This document shows, in pieces, positions 8,722 through 17,706 of a stretch of DNA of 64,000 nucleotides. The translations under genes were made by a program, and so were the position numbers. The stretch spans positions 1 to 64,000 of the forward strand of contig JBEBSD010000007.1 of the NCBI GenBank assembly GCA_040394475.1, written 5' to 3'. Origin of the DNA: JBEBSD01 sp040394475. GTDB lineage: Bacteria; Bacteroidota; Bacteroidia; Cytophagales; Spirosomataceae. Each line of letters opens with the position of its first letter. Within the stretch, counting starts at the first letter, position 1. Below the pieces are notes generated by a model. That model made no database searches and had not been told where the DNA came from. It saw only the letters and a program-made list of their open reading frames with translations.

Positions 8722-9927
8722 ATGAGCCGTGGACAAGTTAATCTGATAGGAATAATGGCAGGAGTTCTGCTATTGTCAGTTGTCTTGTTCCGGCTGGAAT
8801 GGTTTCAGTTACACAATATGTTAATTCATCTCTTTGTGGTACTGTTGATTTCCGGGCTGGGGCTCATATTTTTCGGTTTCTCGAAATTGATTGGGTTCAA
8901 CGGGTGGTACGGCGTGGCTGTTTTGGTGGTGCTTGAGGTGAGCTTAGGCTTGTTATTTCAGGTAATAGGAACCACACAAATACGCAGAATGCCCGGAGAA
9001 CTTAAACACTTTCTGTCGTTAGTGTACACCAGGGGATTTATGAACACTGTTCAGTTTGATAGTTCGATAAGCCATTTCGACCCCAAATTGCAGTATCTGT
9101 TTAAGCCCGGGACGCATAACTTCAGCAATCTTGAATTTGAGAATGCTCTGAGCATCAATTCCGTAGGTCTGCGCGATGATGAGGAGTCCCTGGAAAATCC
9201 GAAAGTGGTGTTTTTAGGAGACTCGTATACAATGGGCTGGGGAGTAGAGAAGGAGGAAGCGTTCGAAATGCTGTTTGAGAAGGAAATGCAGGTTTCCTGT
9301 CTTAATACAGGTGTTTCTTCCTATGGGACAGCCCGGGAGTATCTATTGCTGGATCGGCTCAGCCTGGATTCCTGTAAGCTGATGTTTATACAGTATTGTG
9401 CAAATGACTTGTTGGAAAATTATATGCTTTCCAACAATGGCAGGGAGCTGGCGCCCCAGGAAAAACTGAAAGAAGCCTATGAATTGTACTGCCGGATCAA
9501 TATTCTGTATAAGAATTACTATCCTTTCAAGCATGTATATTGGTTGATTAGAGGTATGACAATTTATTCAGGTTTAGCGGATTGGTTAGTCAGCTTTCAG
9601 CAGCAAGACGGAGCGGCTGATCCTGTCGGCGACGATCATGGAATTTATCTTAGTAAAATACTGAGATTGATCCGTGATAACTATCAGGGAGAAATAGTGT
9701 TCTATCATCTGGATGCTGTCTATCCGGAGGAACTGACCAGGCAACTGGAAGGAACCGTGCGCGATCCTGAATTGAATATTCACTGGCTGGATATGAGCAA
9801 AATCGGCCTTCAGCCAACCGATTATTTTTTGCTGGATCCTCATATCAATGTTTCCGGACACAGGAAGGTAGCGGATGCGTTGGTTTCGTTTGTCCGAGAC
9901 ATGGGGATTTCGTATCGTTTGAACTGA
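8722..9927 (+). CDS. Membrane-anchored SGNH/GDSL-family hydrolase or acyltransferase between rpoB and rpoC
   Basis: The 401-residue protein has three predicted membrane helices (about 8-24, 33-53 and 62-83) followed by an SGNH-fold domain. Visible catalytic blocks are GDSYT at 166-170 (Ser168), the block II Gly in NTGVSSYG near 197, Asn228 in CANDL, and the terminal Asp/His pair in DPHIN at 372-376. Such domains act as esterases or as O-acyltransferases on glycans; the substrate here is unknown. The gene starts 26 bases after rpoB and ends 144 bases before rpoC, on the same strand and with no clear terminator on either side, so it should be co-transcribed. By eye its base composition is more AT-rich than rpoB and rpoC. 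Insertion at this site is unexpected, because rpoB and rpoC are normally adjacent. Confidence 0.75.
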   Translation: MSRGQVNLIGIMAGVLLLSVVLFRLEWFQLHNMLIHLFVVLLISGLGLIFFGFSKLIGFNGWYGVAVLVVLEVSLGLLFQVIGTTQIRRMPGELKHFLSLVYTRGFMNTVQFDSSISHFDPKLQYLFKPGTHNFSNLEFENALSINSVGLRDDEESLENPKVVFLGDSYTMGWGVEKEEAFEMLFEKEMQVSCLNTGVSSYGTAREYLLLDRLSLDSCKLMFIQYCANDLLENYMLSNNGRELAPQEKLKEAYELYCRINILYKNYYPFKHVYWLIRGMTIYSGLADWLVSFQQQDGAADPVGDDHGIYLSKILRLIRDNYQGEIVFYHLDAVYPEELTRQLEGTVRDPELNIHWLDMSKIGLQPTDYFLLDPHINVSGHRKVADALVSFVRDMGISYRLN

Positions 9928-10071
9928 TATTTTTTAGCAGCTTTTTTTAATTGAGATGCGTGTACGCTTTTTTATAGAGTTTTAAGTGAAGAAATGTCCG
10001 GAATATGTATTGGAACTTTCCATGCATCGATCGGGTATTCGGATAAACATTCTTTCATAATAATTCAAATT

Positions 10072-13000
10072 ATGTCTTTTAAAAAGAATAAAAAACTGAA
10101 CAGTGACTTTTCCAGCATTACCATCAGTCTGGCTTCGCCGGAGTCGATCCTGGAGAGTTCTTATGGTGAGGTGACGCAACCGGAAACCATTAACTACCGG
10201 ACCTATAAGCCGGAAATGGGTGGTTTGTTTTGTGAGCGCATTTTCGGACCTGTAAAAGACTGGGAATGTCATTGTGGTAAATACAAACGGATCCGGTATA
10301 AAGGAATTATTTGCGACCGTTGTGGGGTAGAGGTAACGGAGAAGAAGGTACGGCGGGAGCGCATGGGGCACATCGAACTGGTGGTGCCGGTGGCTCATAT
10401 CTGGTATTTCAGGAGCCTTCCCAATAAAATCGGCTATTTACTGGGGCTTTCTACTAAAAAGCTGGACCAGATTATTTACTATGAACGGTACGTGGTGGTT
10501 CAGGCCGGTGTAAAGGCAGATGACGGGGTCGGATACCTGGATTTTCTGACAGAGGACGAATACCTGGATATCCTGGACAAGCTTCCGCGCGACAATCAAA
10601 TGCTGCCGGATACCGATCCGAATAAATTTATAGCCAAAATGGGCGCCGAGTCGCTGGAGATGCTGCTGGGCCGCACGCAGCTGGATCAGTTGTCGTACGA
10701 CCTGCGCCACCAGGCTGCTACGGATACTTCCCAGCAACGGAAAGCCGAAGCGCTGAAACGACTGAAAGTAGTGGAGGCTTTCCGGGATGCCAATACCCGT
10801 GTGGAGAACCGGCCGGAATGGATGGTGATCAAAATGGTCCCCGTGATCCCGCCTGAACTGCGCCCGCTGGTACCGTTGGATGGCGGCCGTTTTGCGACTT
10901 CAGACTTAAATGATTTGTACCGTCGGGTTATTATCCGGAACAACCGTTTGAAACGCCTGATCGAAATCAAAGCGCCGGAGGTAATCCTGCGTAACGAAAA
11001 ACGGATGCTCCAGGAAGCAGTTGACTCACTTTTCGATAACAGCCGGAAGGTAAACGCGGTGCGTTCCGAAGGTAACCGGGCGCTGAAATCGCTGTCGGAT
11101 ATGCTGAAAGGAAAACAGGGCCGGTTCCGTCAAAACCTGTTGGGTAAGCGGGTGGATTATTCCGGACGTTCTGTTATCGTGGTAGGACCCGAATTGAAAC
11201 TGCACGAATGCGGACTGCCGAAAGACATGGCGGCCGAGCTGTTCAAGCCGTTTATTATCCGTAAGCTCATTGAGAGAGGAATTGTGAAAACGGTGAAATC
11301 GGCCAAGAAAATCGTGGACCGCAAGGATCCTGTTATCTGGGATATTCTGGAAAACGTGCTGAAGGGTCACCCTGTTTTACTGAACCGGGCTCCGACACTC
11401 CACCGTTTGGGTATTCAGGCGTTCCAGCCGAAGCTGATCGAAGGGAAGGCGATCCAATTGCACCCGCTGGTCTGTACAGCATTCAACGCCGACTTTGACG
11501 GTGACCAGATGGCGGTACACGTTCCGCTGGGACAGGAAGCCGTTCTGGAAGCGTCTGTCCTGATGCTTTCGTCTCATAATATATTGAACCCGGCTAACGG
11601 TGCGCCGATTACAGTGCCTTCTCAGGACATGGTACTGGGACTGTATTACGTAACCAAGGGCCGTAAAAGTACGGAGGAACTGCCGGTTACAGGGGAAGGA
11701 ATGACCTTCTACGGTGCCGAGGAAGTAATTATCGGGATCAACGAAGGCAAAGTTTCCAAGCATGCCAATATTAAGTGCCGGGTGGAAGTCCGTAATGAGG
11801 ACGGTATGTTCGAGTCAAAACTGATCGAGACCGTAGCCGGAAGGCTGCTGTTCAATCAGTGTGTGCCGCGTGAGGTTGGTTTTATCAACGAATTGCTGAC
11901 CAAGAAGAAATTGCAGCAAATCATCGGTCAGGTATTCAAACTGGCCGGCGGAGCGCGGACCGCACAATTTCTGGATGAAATTAAGGAACTGGGATTCCAG
12001 ATGGCCTTCCGGGGCGGATTGTCAATCGGTTTGGGTGATGTGATGATCCCGGCAGAGAAGGAAGTACTCATTTCGGAAGCCAAAGGAGATGTGGACGGCG
12101 TGTGGAGTAACTACCTGATGGGGCTGATTACTGAAAACGAGCGGTATAACCAGGTAATTGATATCTGGACACGGGTAAACTCCCGGATCACTGAAACGCT
12201 GATGAAACAGCTGGAAGCCGATCAGGGTGGGTTTAACTCCATCTATATGATGATGCACTCCGGTGCACGGGGTTCCCGCGAGCAGATCCGTCAGCTGGGA
12301 GGAATGAGGGGATTGATGGCGAAACCGCAGAAAAATATCGGCGGTGGCGTCGGAGAAATTATCGAAAACCCCATCCTTTCCAACTTTAAAGAAGGATTGG
12401 ATGTATTGGAATACTTTATCTCTACACACGGCGCCCGGAAAGGTCTTGCCGATACCGCGCTCAAAACTGCGGATGCGGGTTACCTGACCCGCCGGCTGCA
12501 TGACGTTGCACAGGATGTGGTCGTGAATGAAGAGGATTGCCAGACATTGAGGGGGATTCAGATCGCTGCCCTGAAAGACAATGAGGATATTGTCGAACCG
12601 CTGTCAGAACGGATTCTGGGACGCGTGACGGTCCATGATATCTATGATCCCCTTACCAATGAGCTTATTATTGCCAGCGGACAGGAGATTACAGAGGAAA
12701 TTGCAGCACAGATCGATGAGACGAGTATTGATACGGTAGAAATCCGTTCGGTACTGACATGCGAAACCCGTAACGGGGTGTGCTCGAAATGTTATGGACG
12801 CAGTCTGGCGACTGCCCGCATGGTGGATATAGGAGAAGCGGTAGGTGTAATCGCATCGCAATCCATAGGTGAGCCGGGTACACAGCTGACACTCCGCACG
12901 TTCCACGTAGGGGGTACGGCCTCCAACATCGCTGTGGATGCCAACATCAAGGCGAAATTTGAAGGGCTTATCCAGTTTGAAGACCTGCGTCTGGTGCGTT

Positions 13001-14394
13001 CTACCAGTCCGGAAGGGGAAGAAATTACGGTGGTGATGGGGCGTTCAGGTGAGTTGCGGATCGTAAATCCGCAAACCAAACAACTCCTGATTGCCAATAA
13101 CGTACCGTACGGCGCTATCCTTTCTGTGAAAGAAGGGGATGTGGTGTCCAAAGGACAGGAACTCTGTACCTGGGATCCTTACAATGCGGTGATCCTTTCG
13201 GAATTCGATGGAAACCTGACCTTTGATGCGATTGAAGAAGGAATAACCTATCGTGAAGAATTCGATGAGCAGACAGGCTTCCAGGAGGCGGTGATTATTG
13301 AAACAAGGGATAAAACCAAGAACCCGGCAGTAGTGGTACAAGGCAAGAGCCCGCTCTTGAAAGACCAGGCCGGGAAATCGTATAACCTGCCGGTAGGCGC
13401 CCGTCTGGTAGTGAAAAACGGCAGTACCGTGAAAGCCGGACAACCGCTGGCGAAAATCCCGCGGGTGGTTGGAAAGACCCGTGATATTACCGGTGGTCTT
13501 CCGCGGGTAACGGAATTATTCGAAGCCCGTAACCCGTCCAACCCGGCTACTGTAACAGAAATCGATGGTGTGGTTTCTTACGGAGGGGTGAAGCGCGGTA
13601 ACCGTGAGATTCATATTGAATCCAGAGATGGTACTCAACGCCGGTACCTGGTTCCCTTGTCGAAGCATATCCTGGTTCAGGATGGTGACTTTGTAAGGGC
13701 TGGTAATCCGCTTTCGGACGGCGCGATTACGCCGGCCGATATCCTGTCGATCAAAGGACCTACTGCTGTTCAGGAATACCTGGTGAACGAGATTCAGGAA
13801 GTCTACCGGTTACAAGGGGTGAAGATCAACGATAAGCACATCGAATGTATCGTGCGTCAGATGATGCAGAAGGTGGAAATCATCGATGCCGGTGATACCA
13901 ACTTCCTGGAAATGCAGCCCGTTGACCGCTGGGTGTTCCGCGAAGAAAACGATAAGGTGTTCGACCTCAAAGTAGTGGAAGATGCGGGAGATTCCGAGAA
14001 CCTGCGTCCGGGAATGATTGTATCGTTACGCCGTCTGCGGGATGAAAATTCGAGCCTGAAACGCCGTGACCTCCGGATCGTGAAAGGACGTGATGCACAG
14101 GCAGCGGTGGCAAGACCGACGTTGATGGGAATTACCCAGGCTTCTCTGGGAACCGAAAGCGTCATGTCGGCGGCTTCCTTCCAGGAAACAACGAAGGTGC
14201 TTAGCGAGGCCGCTGTACGTGGAAAACGCGACGACCTGCTGGGCTTGAAAGAAAACGTGATCGTAGGTCACCTGATTTCAGCCGGTACCGGTATTCGCAA
14301 GTATACCAACCTGCTGGTCGGTTCTAAAGAGGAATTCGACAACCTGCAGGATTCCAAAGAACGTACAACCCGTAAGAAAAAGGAGATGGTTTAG
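10072..14394 (+). CDS. rpoC: DNA-directed RNA polymerase subunit beta'
   Basis: RpoC carries the polymerase active site. The chosen ATG at 10072 gives MSFKKNKKLNSDFSSITISLASPESIL, the usual Bacteroidota N-terminus; a possible upstream ATG at 9994 would add 26 atypical residues. The product is 1440 residues. The N-terminal zinc site CHCGKYK...CDRCG is at about 66-83, the catalytic NADFDGDQM at about 472-480 and the second zinc site CETRNGVCSKCYG near 896. All key residues are present. A strong terminator follows 25 bases after the stop. Confidence 0.98.
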   Translation: MSFKKNKKLNSDFSSITISLASPESILESSYGEVTQPETINYRTYKPEMGGLFCERIFGPVKDWECHCGKYKRIRYKGIICDRCGVEVTEKKVRRERMGHIELVVPVAHIWYFRSLPNKIGYLLGLSTKKLDQIIYYERYVVVQAGVKADDGVGYLDFLTEDEYLDILDKLPRDNQMLPDTDPNKFIAKMGAESLEMLLGRTQLDQLSYDLRHQAATDTSQQRKAEALKRLKVVEAFRDANTRVENRPEWMVIKMVPVIPPELRPLVPLDGGRFATSDLNDLYRRVIIRNNRLKRLIEIKAPEVILRNEKRMLQEAVDSLFDNSRKVNAVRSEGNRALKSLSDMLKGKQGRFRQNLLGKRVDYSGRSVIVVGPELKLHECGLPKDMAAELFKPFIIRKLIERGIVKTVKSAKKIVDRKDPVIWDILENVLKGHPVLLNRAPTLHRLGIQAFQPKLIEGKAIQLHPLVCTAFNADFDGDQMAVHVPLGQEAVLEASVLMLSSHNILNPANGAPITVPSQDMVLGLYYVTKGRKSTEELPVTGEGMTFYGAEEVIIGINEGKVSKHANIKCRVEVRNEDGMFESKLIETVAGRLLFNQCVPREVGFINELLTKKKLQQIIGQVFKLAGGARTAQFLDEIKELGFQMAFRGGLSIGLGDVMIPAEKEVLISEAKGDVDGVWSNYLMGLITENERYNQVIDIWTRVNSRITETLMKQLEADQGGFNSIYMMMHSGARGSREQIRQLGGMRGLMAKPQKNIGGGVGEIIENPILSNFKEGLDVLEYFISTHGARKGLADTALKTADAGYLTRRLHDVAQDVVVNEEDCQTLRGIQIAALKDNEDIVEPLSERILGRVTVHDIYDPLTNELIIASGQEITEEIAAQIDETSIDTVEIRSVLTCETRNGVCSKCYGRSLATARMVDIGEAVGVIASQSIGEPGTQLTLRTFHVGGTASNIAVDANIKAKFEGLIQFEDLRLVRSTSPEGEEITVVMGRSGELRIVNPQTKQLLIANNVPYGAILSVKEGDVVSKGQELCTWDPYNAVILSEFDGNLTFDAIEEGITYREEFDEQTGFQEAVIIETRDKTKNPAVVVQGKSPLLKDQAGKSYNLPVGARLVVKNGSTVKAGQPLAKIPRVVGKTRDITGGLPRVTELFEARNPSNPATVTEIDGVVSYGGVKRGNREIHIESRDGTQRRYLVPLSKHILVQDGDFVRAGNPLSDGAITPADILSIKGPTAVQEYLVNEIQEVYRLQGVKINDKHIECIVRQMMQKVEIIDAGDTNFLEMQPVDRWVFREENDKVFDLKVVEDAGDSENLRPGMIVSLRRLRDENSSLKRRDLRIVKGRDAQAAVARPTLMGITQASLGTESVMSAASFQETTKVLSEAAVRGKRDDLLGLKENVIVGHLISAGTGIRKYTNLLVGSKEEFDNLQDSKERTTRKKKEMV

Positions 14395-14419
14395 TGCGTT
14401 GAAGCAAGAAGCAGCTTGT

Positions 14420-14451
14420 GCCGGCCCGGATTTTTCCGGGCCGGCTTTTTT
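14420..14451 (+). terminator. Intrinsic terminator after rpoC
   Basis: An 11-bp GC-rich stem (GCCGGCCCGGA at 14420-14430, complement at 14435-14445) with a TTTT loop is followed by six T residues. It ends the long translation/transcription operon. Confidence 0.93.
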
Positions 14452-14536
14452 GATTTAAAACGGGGGGGCTGGCACACCGGACAAGTGACCACTGTCTTTT
14501 TGTAGGGTTTTATAGCGGTTCCAATGTTTTTTACGG

Positions 14537-14544
14537 TAAATTTG
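14537..14544 (+). promoter_or_regulatory. -7 element upstream of DUF3467 gene
   Basis: TAAATTTG matches TAnnTTTG and lies 25 bases before the ATG. No TTG at the right spacing was found upstream, so only the -7 box is supported. Confidence 0.5.
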
Positions 14545-14568
14545 CTTTTACTTAGCTTATTAATTCTT

Positions 14569-14904
14569 ATGGCAGATAATCTGAAAAATCCTGACAATCC
14601 GGTGAATATCAATGTGGAAGTGCCGGAAGATATGATGGAAGGCGTCTACTCGAATCTGGCGATGATCGGGCACTCCAACAGTGAATTTATACTTGATTTT
14701 ATCCGGTTGCTGCCGGGAGTACCTACCGCTAAGGTAAAAGCCAGGATAATCGTCACCCCCGATCACGCAAAAAGATTATTGGCAGCGCTGATCGACAACG
14801 TCAATAAATTTGAAGAGCGCTATGGGGAAATACAGCAAAGTGATGAGGCGGGCGGACAGTTCCATTTTCCGGTGAGCTTCGGCGGGCCCGGCGGAGAGGC
14901 CTGA
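14569..14904 (+). CDS. DUF3467 domain protein
   Basis: The 111-residue product starts MADNLKNPDNPVNI and contains the DUF3467 core: YSNLAMIGHSNSEFILDF near 28-45 and AKVKARIIVTPDHAKRLLAAL near 53-73. These are small cytoplasmic proteins of unknown function, found beside rpoC in many Bacteroidota. The ATG at 14569 was chosen over an upstream ATG at 14524 because it restores the family's normal N-terminus and leaves the promoter outside the gene. It has its own promoter and so is not simply the operon tail. It converges on the DeoR-type gene. Confidence 0.88.
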   Translation: MADNLKNPDNPVNINVEVPEDMMEGVYSNLAMIGHSNSEFILDFIRLLPGVPTAKVKARIIVTPDHAKRLLAALIDNVNKFEERYGEIQQSDEAGGQFHFPVSFGGPGGEA

Positions 14905-14942
14905 GTAAAGACATCCTGCGGGCAGGGGAGTGGTTGCCGCCC

Positions 14943-15710
14943 TCACACGATCTGCACGATCACACCCATGTCTTCCAGTTGTTTGACTGTTTTATCTCCG
15001 ATATTGGTGTCTGTGATAATCCGGGAAACCTGGTCAAAATTGCAGATTTTCCCAAAACCATGTTTGGAAAATTTCGAGGAATCGGCCAATACAATCGTGC
15101 TCTCGGATGCCCCGATCATTTTAAGGTTAAGACGAGCCTCGGCCAGATCGGTGGTGGTGAGTCCGTGCTTCAAGTCGATACCATCCGCACCCAGGAATAA
15201 CTTACTGCAAATTACCTGGTCCAGAAACAATTCCGCAAATTGTCCTACGACCGACCCGGAACTGTGCCGTATCGTACCACAGAGCTGAATGACCTGTATT
15301 TCGTCTCTGGTGAGGAGGGACAGTGCCACGTTCAGGGAGGAGGTGATGACGGTCAGGGGGCCGGAGGGCTGTAGTTCCCTGGCCATGGCCTGCAGTGTGG
15401 TGCCGGAAGCCAGGATGACCGAATCGTTCGGGGCGACTAATACTGCAGCGGCCATCGCAATCCTCTTTTTCTCGGATGCAAATAATGATTCTTTTTCTGA
15501 AACAGACCGGTCACGTATGTAAGGGCTGTGTTTGGAGGCTCCGCCGTGGGTCCGGTAAAGCAGCCCCTTTTCTTCCAATAATCGTAAGTCCTTCCGGATC
15601 GTAACCGCAGAGACATTCAGTTCTTCACAGAGTTGCTGAACGTCCAGGGTGCCCTTTATCGCAAGCTGCCTGAGTATTTCAGTGTGACGTTGTAAACTTG
15701 TTTTGTTCAT
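14943..15710 (-). CDS. DeoR/GlpR-family transcriptional regulator
   Basis: The 255-residue protein has an N-terminal winged helix-turn-helix (about 19-57, with VQQLCEELNVSAVTIRKDLR and the THGGA signature) and a C-terminal DeoRC sugar-phosphate sensor domain (about 75-235). It is divergent from glpD, with only 83 bases between the start codons, and that gap holds a palindrome and repeated GAAATC motifs. By analogy with GlpR it probably represses glpD and perhaps glpF, with glycerol-3-phosphate as inducer. The effector is inferred from context, not seen. Confidence 0.88.
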   Translation of the reverse strand: MNKTSLQRHTEILRQLAIKGTLDVQQLCEELNVSAVTIRKDLRLLEEKGLLYRTHGGASKHSPYIRDRSVSEKESLFASEKKRIAMAAAVLVAPNDSVILASGTTLQAMARELQPSGPLTVITSSLNVALSLLTRDEIQVIQLCGTIRHSSGSVVGQFAELFLDQVICSKLFLGADGIDLKHGLTTTDLAEARLNLKMIGASESTIVLADSSKFSKHGFGKICNFDQVSRIITDTNIGDKTVKQLEDMGVIVQIV

Positions 15711-15735
15711 CTGGTAAAGTTAGGTAAAATTCATG

Positions 15736-15801
15736 TTTCATATGAAATCAATTTTGTATATTTGAAGACTTAAATGAAATCAAACGAAATCTAATGAAAT
15801 C
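15736..15801 (+). promoter_or_regulatory. glpD promoter with candidate DeoR-type operators
   Basis: TATATTTG at 15757-15764 is an exact -7 element for glpD. Upstream, where a -33 box would lie, is the perfect 12-bp palindrome TTTCATATGAAA (15736-15747). GAAATC occurs at 15744, 15776, 15786 and 15796, and the last three are spaced by exactly 10 bases. The repeats thus flank the promoter and run over the transcript start and the glpD ATG. This is a good layout for repression by the adjacent DeoR-family protein. Confidence 0.65.
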
Positions 15802-17413
15802 GAAAGCGTTGACGAATCTTTTTGAGCGGTCTGACCTTATTGCGCGGATGGCGAATGAAAGTGTGTGGGATGTAGTCGTGATCGGTGGCGGTGCCAGTGG
15901 GCTGGGAGTAGCGCTGGACGCGGTGAGCCGGGGATTTAAAACGTTGTTGCTCGAACAGTCGGATTTTGCAAAGGGGACCTCCAGCAAGAGTACTAAGCTG
16001 GTCCACGGCGGAGTGCGGTACCTGGCACAGGGAAATGTGGATTTGGTACGGGAGGCTTTACATGAACGGGGATTGTTGTTAAGAAATGCCCCGCATCTGG
16101 TTAAAAACCAGTCATTTATTATTCCCAACTACGAATGGTGGGGGGGAGCTTTTTACCTGATAGGGCTGAAATTGTATGATTGGCTGGCAGGAAAACTGAG
16201 TTTGGGTAAATCAGAGCACGTGTCGAAAAAGACTCTTTCCGAGCGGATCCCTTCTTTGGTGACCGCGGGTTTAAGAGGGGGAGTACTGTATCATGACGGG
16301 CAGTTTGACGATGCAAGAATGGCTGTTAACCTGGCGCAGACGTGTATCGAATACGGAGGTGTGGCGTTGAATTATTTCCCGGTTACCGGTCTTGAAAAGA
16401 ATGCCGAAGGCCGTATTGTACAGGTGCTTGCGAAAGATAACGAAACCGGCAGGCCTTACCGGATCGCTGCCCGGTCGGTGGTCAATGCTACCGGTGTATT
16501 TGTAAATACGGTGCTCGAAATGGATGCGCCGGGAAGACTGCCTGTAGTGCGGCCGAGCCAGGGCGCGCATATCGTGCTCGACCGTTCCTTTTTGAGATCG
16601 GATACGGCTGTGATGATTCCTAAAACGGAAGACGGACGGGTCCTGTTTGCCATCCCCTGGCACAACCGGGTGATTATAGGGACAACCGATACCCCGGTTG
16701 TTTCCGAAAGCCTGGATCCCCGGCCATTGGAAGAAGAAATCGATTTTATTCTTAAAACAGCCGCCCGTTACCTGGCGAAACCGCCGCGCCGGGAAGACGT
16801 ATTGAGTACGTATGCCGGCTTGCGGCCCCTGGCGGCCACGCGTCAGTCGGAAGGGGAAAAAACGAAAGAGATTTCCCGCAGCCACAAGATTTTGGTGGAG
16901 CCCAGTGGATTGGTAACCATTACAGGCGGAAAATGGACGACCTTCCGCAGGATGGGGCAGGACACAATGGACCGGGTTATCGCGGTGAACGGCTTGCCTG
17001 TGCGGCCATCCGAAACCCGGAATCTGCCGGTTCACGGAGCGGTTGTGCTAAAAGAAGAGGAGCGCGCAGATCATCGCAGTGTCTATGGGGCAGACCGGTT
17101 GCTGCTGCAGGAATTGCTCCGGGAAAATCCCGAATGGGCAGCGCCTGTCCATCCCGGGCTGGAATTTACGTACGCAGAGGTCATACTGGCCATCCGGAAT
17201 GAAATGGCACGTACGACGGAAGATATCCTGGCCCGCCGGGTAAGAGTATTGTTTCTGGACGCCCGTGCCGCTTTGGAGATTGCCCCGGCGATCACTGCTG
17301 TACTGGCTGCAGAGTTAGGGCGTGACAACAGATGGATTGCGGAAGAGCTGGCTCGCTTTGAAAAGGTTGCCCGGGGTTTTTTAGTAACAGAACCGAATTT
17401 ACAGACGATGTAA
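15794..17413 (+). CDS. glpD: Glycerol-3-phosphate dehydrogenase, FAD-dependent (aerobic)
   Basis: GlpD oxidises glycerol-3-phosphate to dihydroxyacetone phosphate at the membrane and passes electrons to quinone. The 539-residue protein has the FAD motif VVVIGGGASGLG at 27-38, then EQSDFAKGTSSKSTKLVHGGVRYL near 54-77, the DAO domain and the C-terminal DAO_C region. Start choice: ATG at 15794 (MKSKALTNLF) keeps the short N-terminal helix seen in relatives; ATG 15848 is possible but would drop it. The gene is divergent from the DeoR-family regulator. No glycerol kinase gene is in the window. Confidence 0.94.
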   Translation: MKSKALTNLFERSDLIARMANESVWDVVVIGGGASGLGVALDAVSRGFKTLLLEQSDFAKGTSSKSTKLVHGGVRYLAQGNVDLVREALHERGLLLRNAPHLVKNQSFIIPNYEWWGGAFYLIGLKLYDWLAGKLSLGKSEHVSKKTLSERIPSLVTAGLRGGVLYHDGQFDDARMAVNLAQTCIEYGGVALNYFPVTGLEKNAEGRIVQVLAKDNETGRPYRIAARSVVNATGVFVNTVLEMDAPGRLPVVRPSQGAHIVLDRSFLRSDTAVMIPKTEDGRVLFAIPWHNRVIIGTTDTPVVSESLDPRPLEEEIDFILKTAARYLAKPPRREDVLSTYAGLRPLAATRQSEGEKTKEISRSHKILVEPSGLVTITGGKWTTFRRMGQDTMDRVIAVNGLPVRPSETRNLPVHGAVVLKEEERADHRSVYGADRLLLQELLRENPEWAAPVHPGLEFTYAEVILAIRNEMARTTEDILARRVRVLFLDARAALEIAPAITAVLAAELGRDNRWIAEELARFEKVARGFLVTEPNLQTM

Positions 17414-17560
17414 CGATTAGTTACAGGCACTTGCCTGCTTTTAACCAAGTGTCCTGTTTTTGGGCGCCACAGATTATACAGATATAAGAATAAAAGGAGG
17501 ATTGACGTCAGGCCTTGGTTTGGTGACCGGGATTTATGGTCTGATCGCAACACGTCCGAC

Positions 17561-17691
17561 AGCTGATAGCCGATAGCTCAAAAACCTCCATCCGTATAAA
17601 AGTAAACAAACCGATTAACACCACCCAGGCAACCTAAGACAAATACCTAAGACCTAATACCTATCACCTAATACCTATCACCTAACACCTC
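17561..17691. repeat. Degenerate 7-bp tandem repeats (AGCYGAT and ACCTAAY types)
   Basis: Between glpD and glpF are three 7-bp units of the AGC family (AGCTGAT, AGCCGAT, AGCTCAA at 17561-17581). Further on are ACCTAAG at 17632 and 17645, then a continuous run from 17652: ACCTAAT, ACCTATC, ACCTAAT, ACCTATC, ACCTAAC and ACCTC. The first three bases of each unit are almost constant and the last three vary. Similar arrays recur at 29234-29329 and 50453-50529. The array ends 15 bases before the glpF start codon. Confidence 0.8.
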
Positions 17692-17706
17692 ATTATTTCC
17701 TACCCG

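Noticed and set aside
9958..9973. Possible terminator between the SGNH gene and rpoC (GCGTGTACGC then T tract)
   Set aside because: The stem is only three or four base pairs around a tiny loop, and a true terminator before rpoC would be lethal; treated as chance.
16271..17035. 254-codon minus-strand open frame inside glpD
   Set aside because: Shadow of glpD; composition is typical of antisense frames and no motif is seen.
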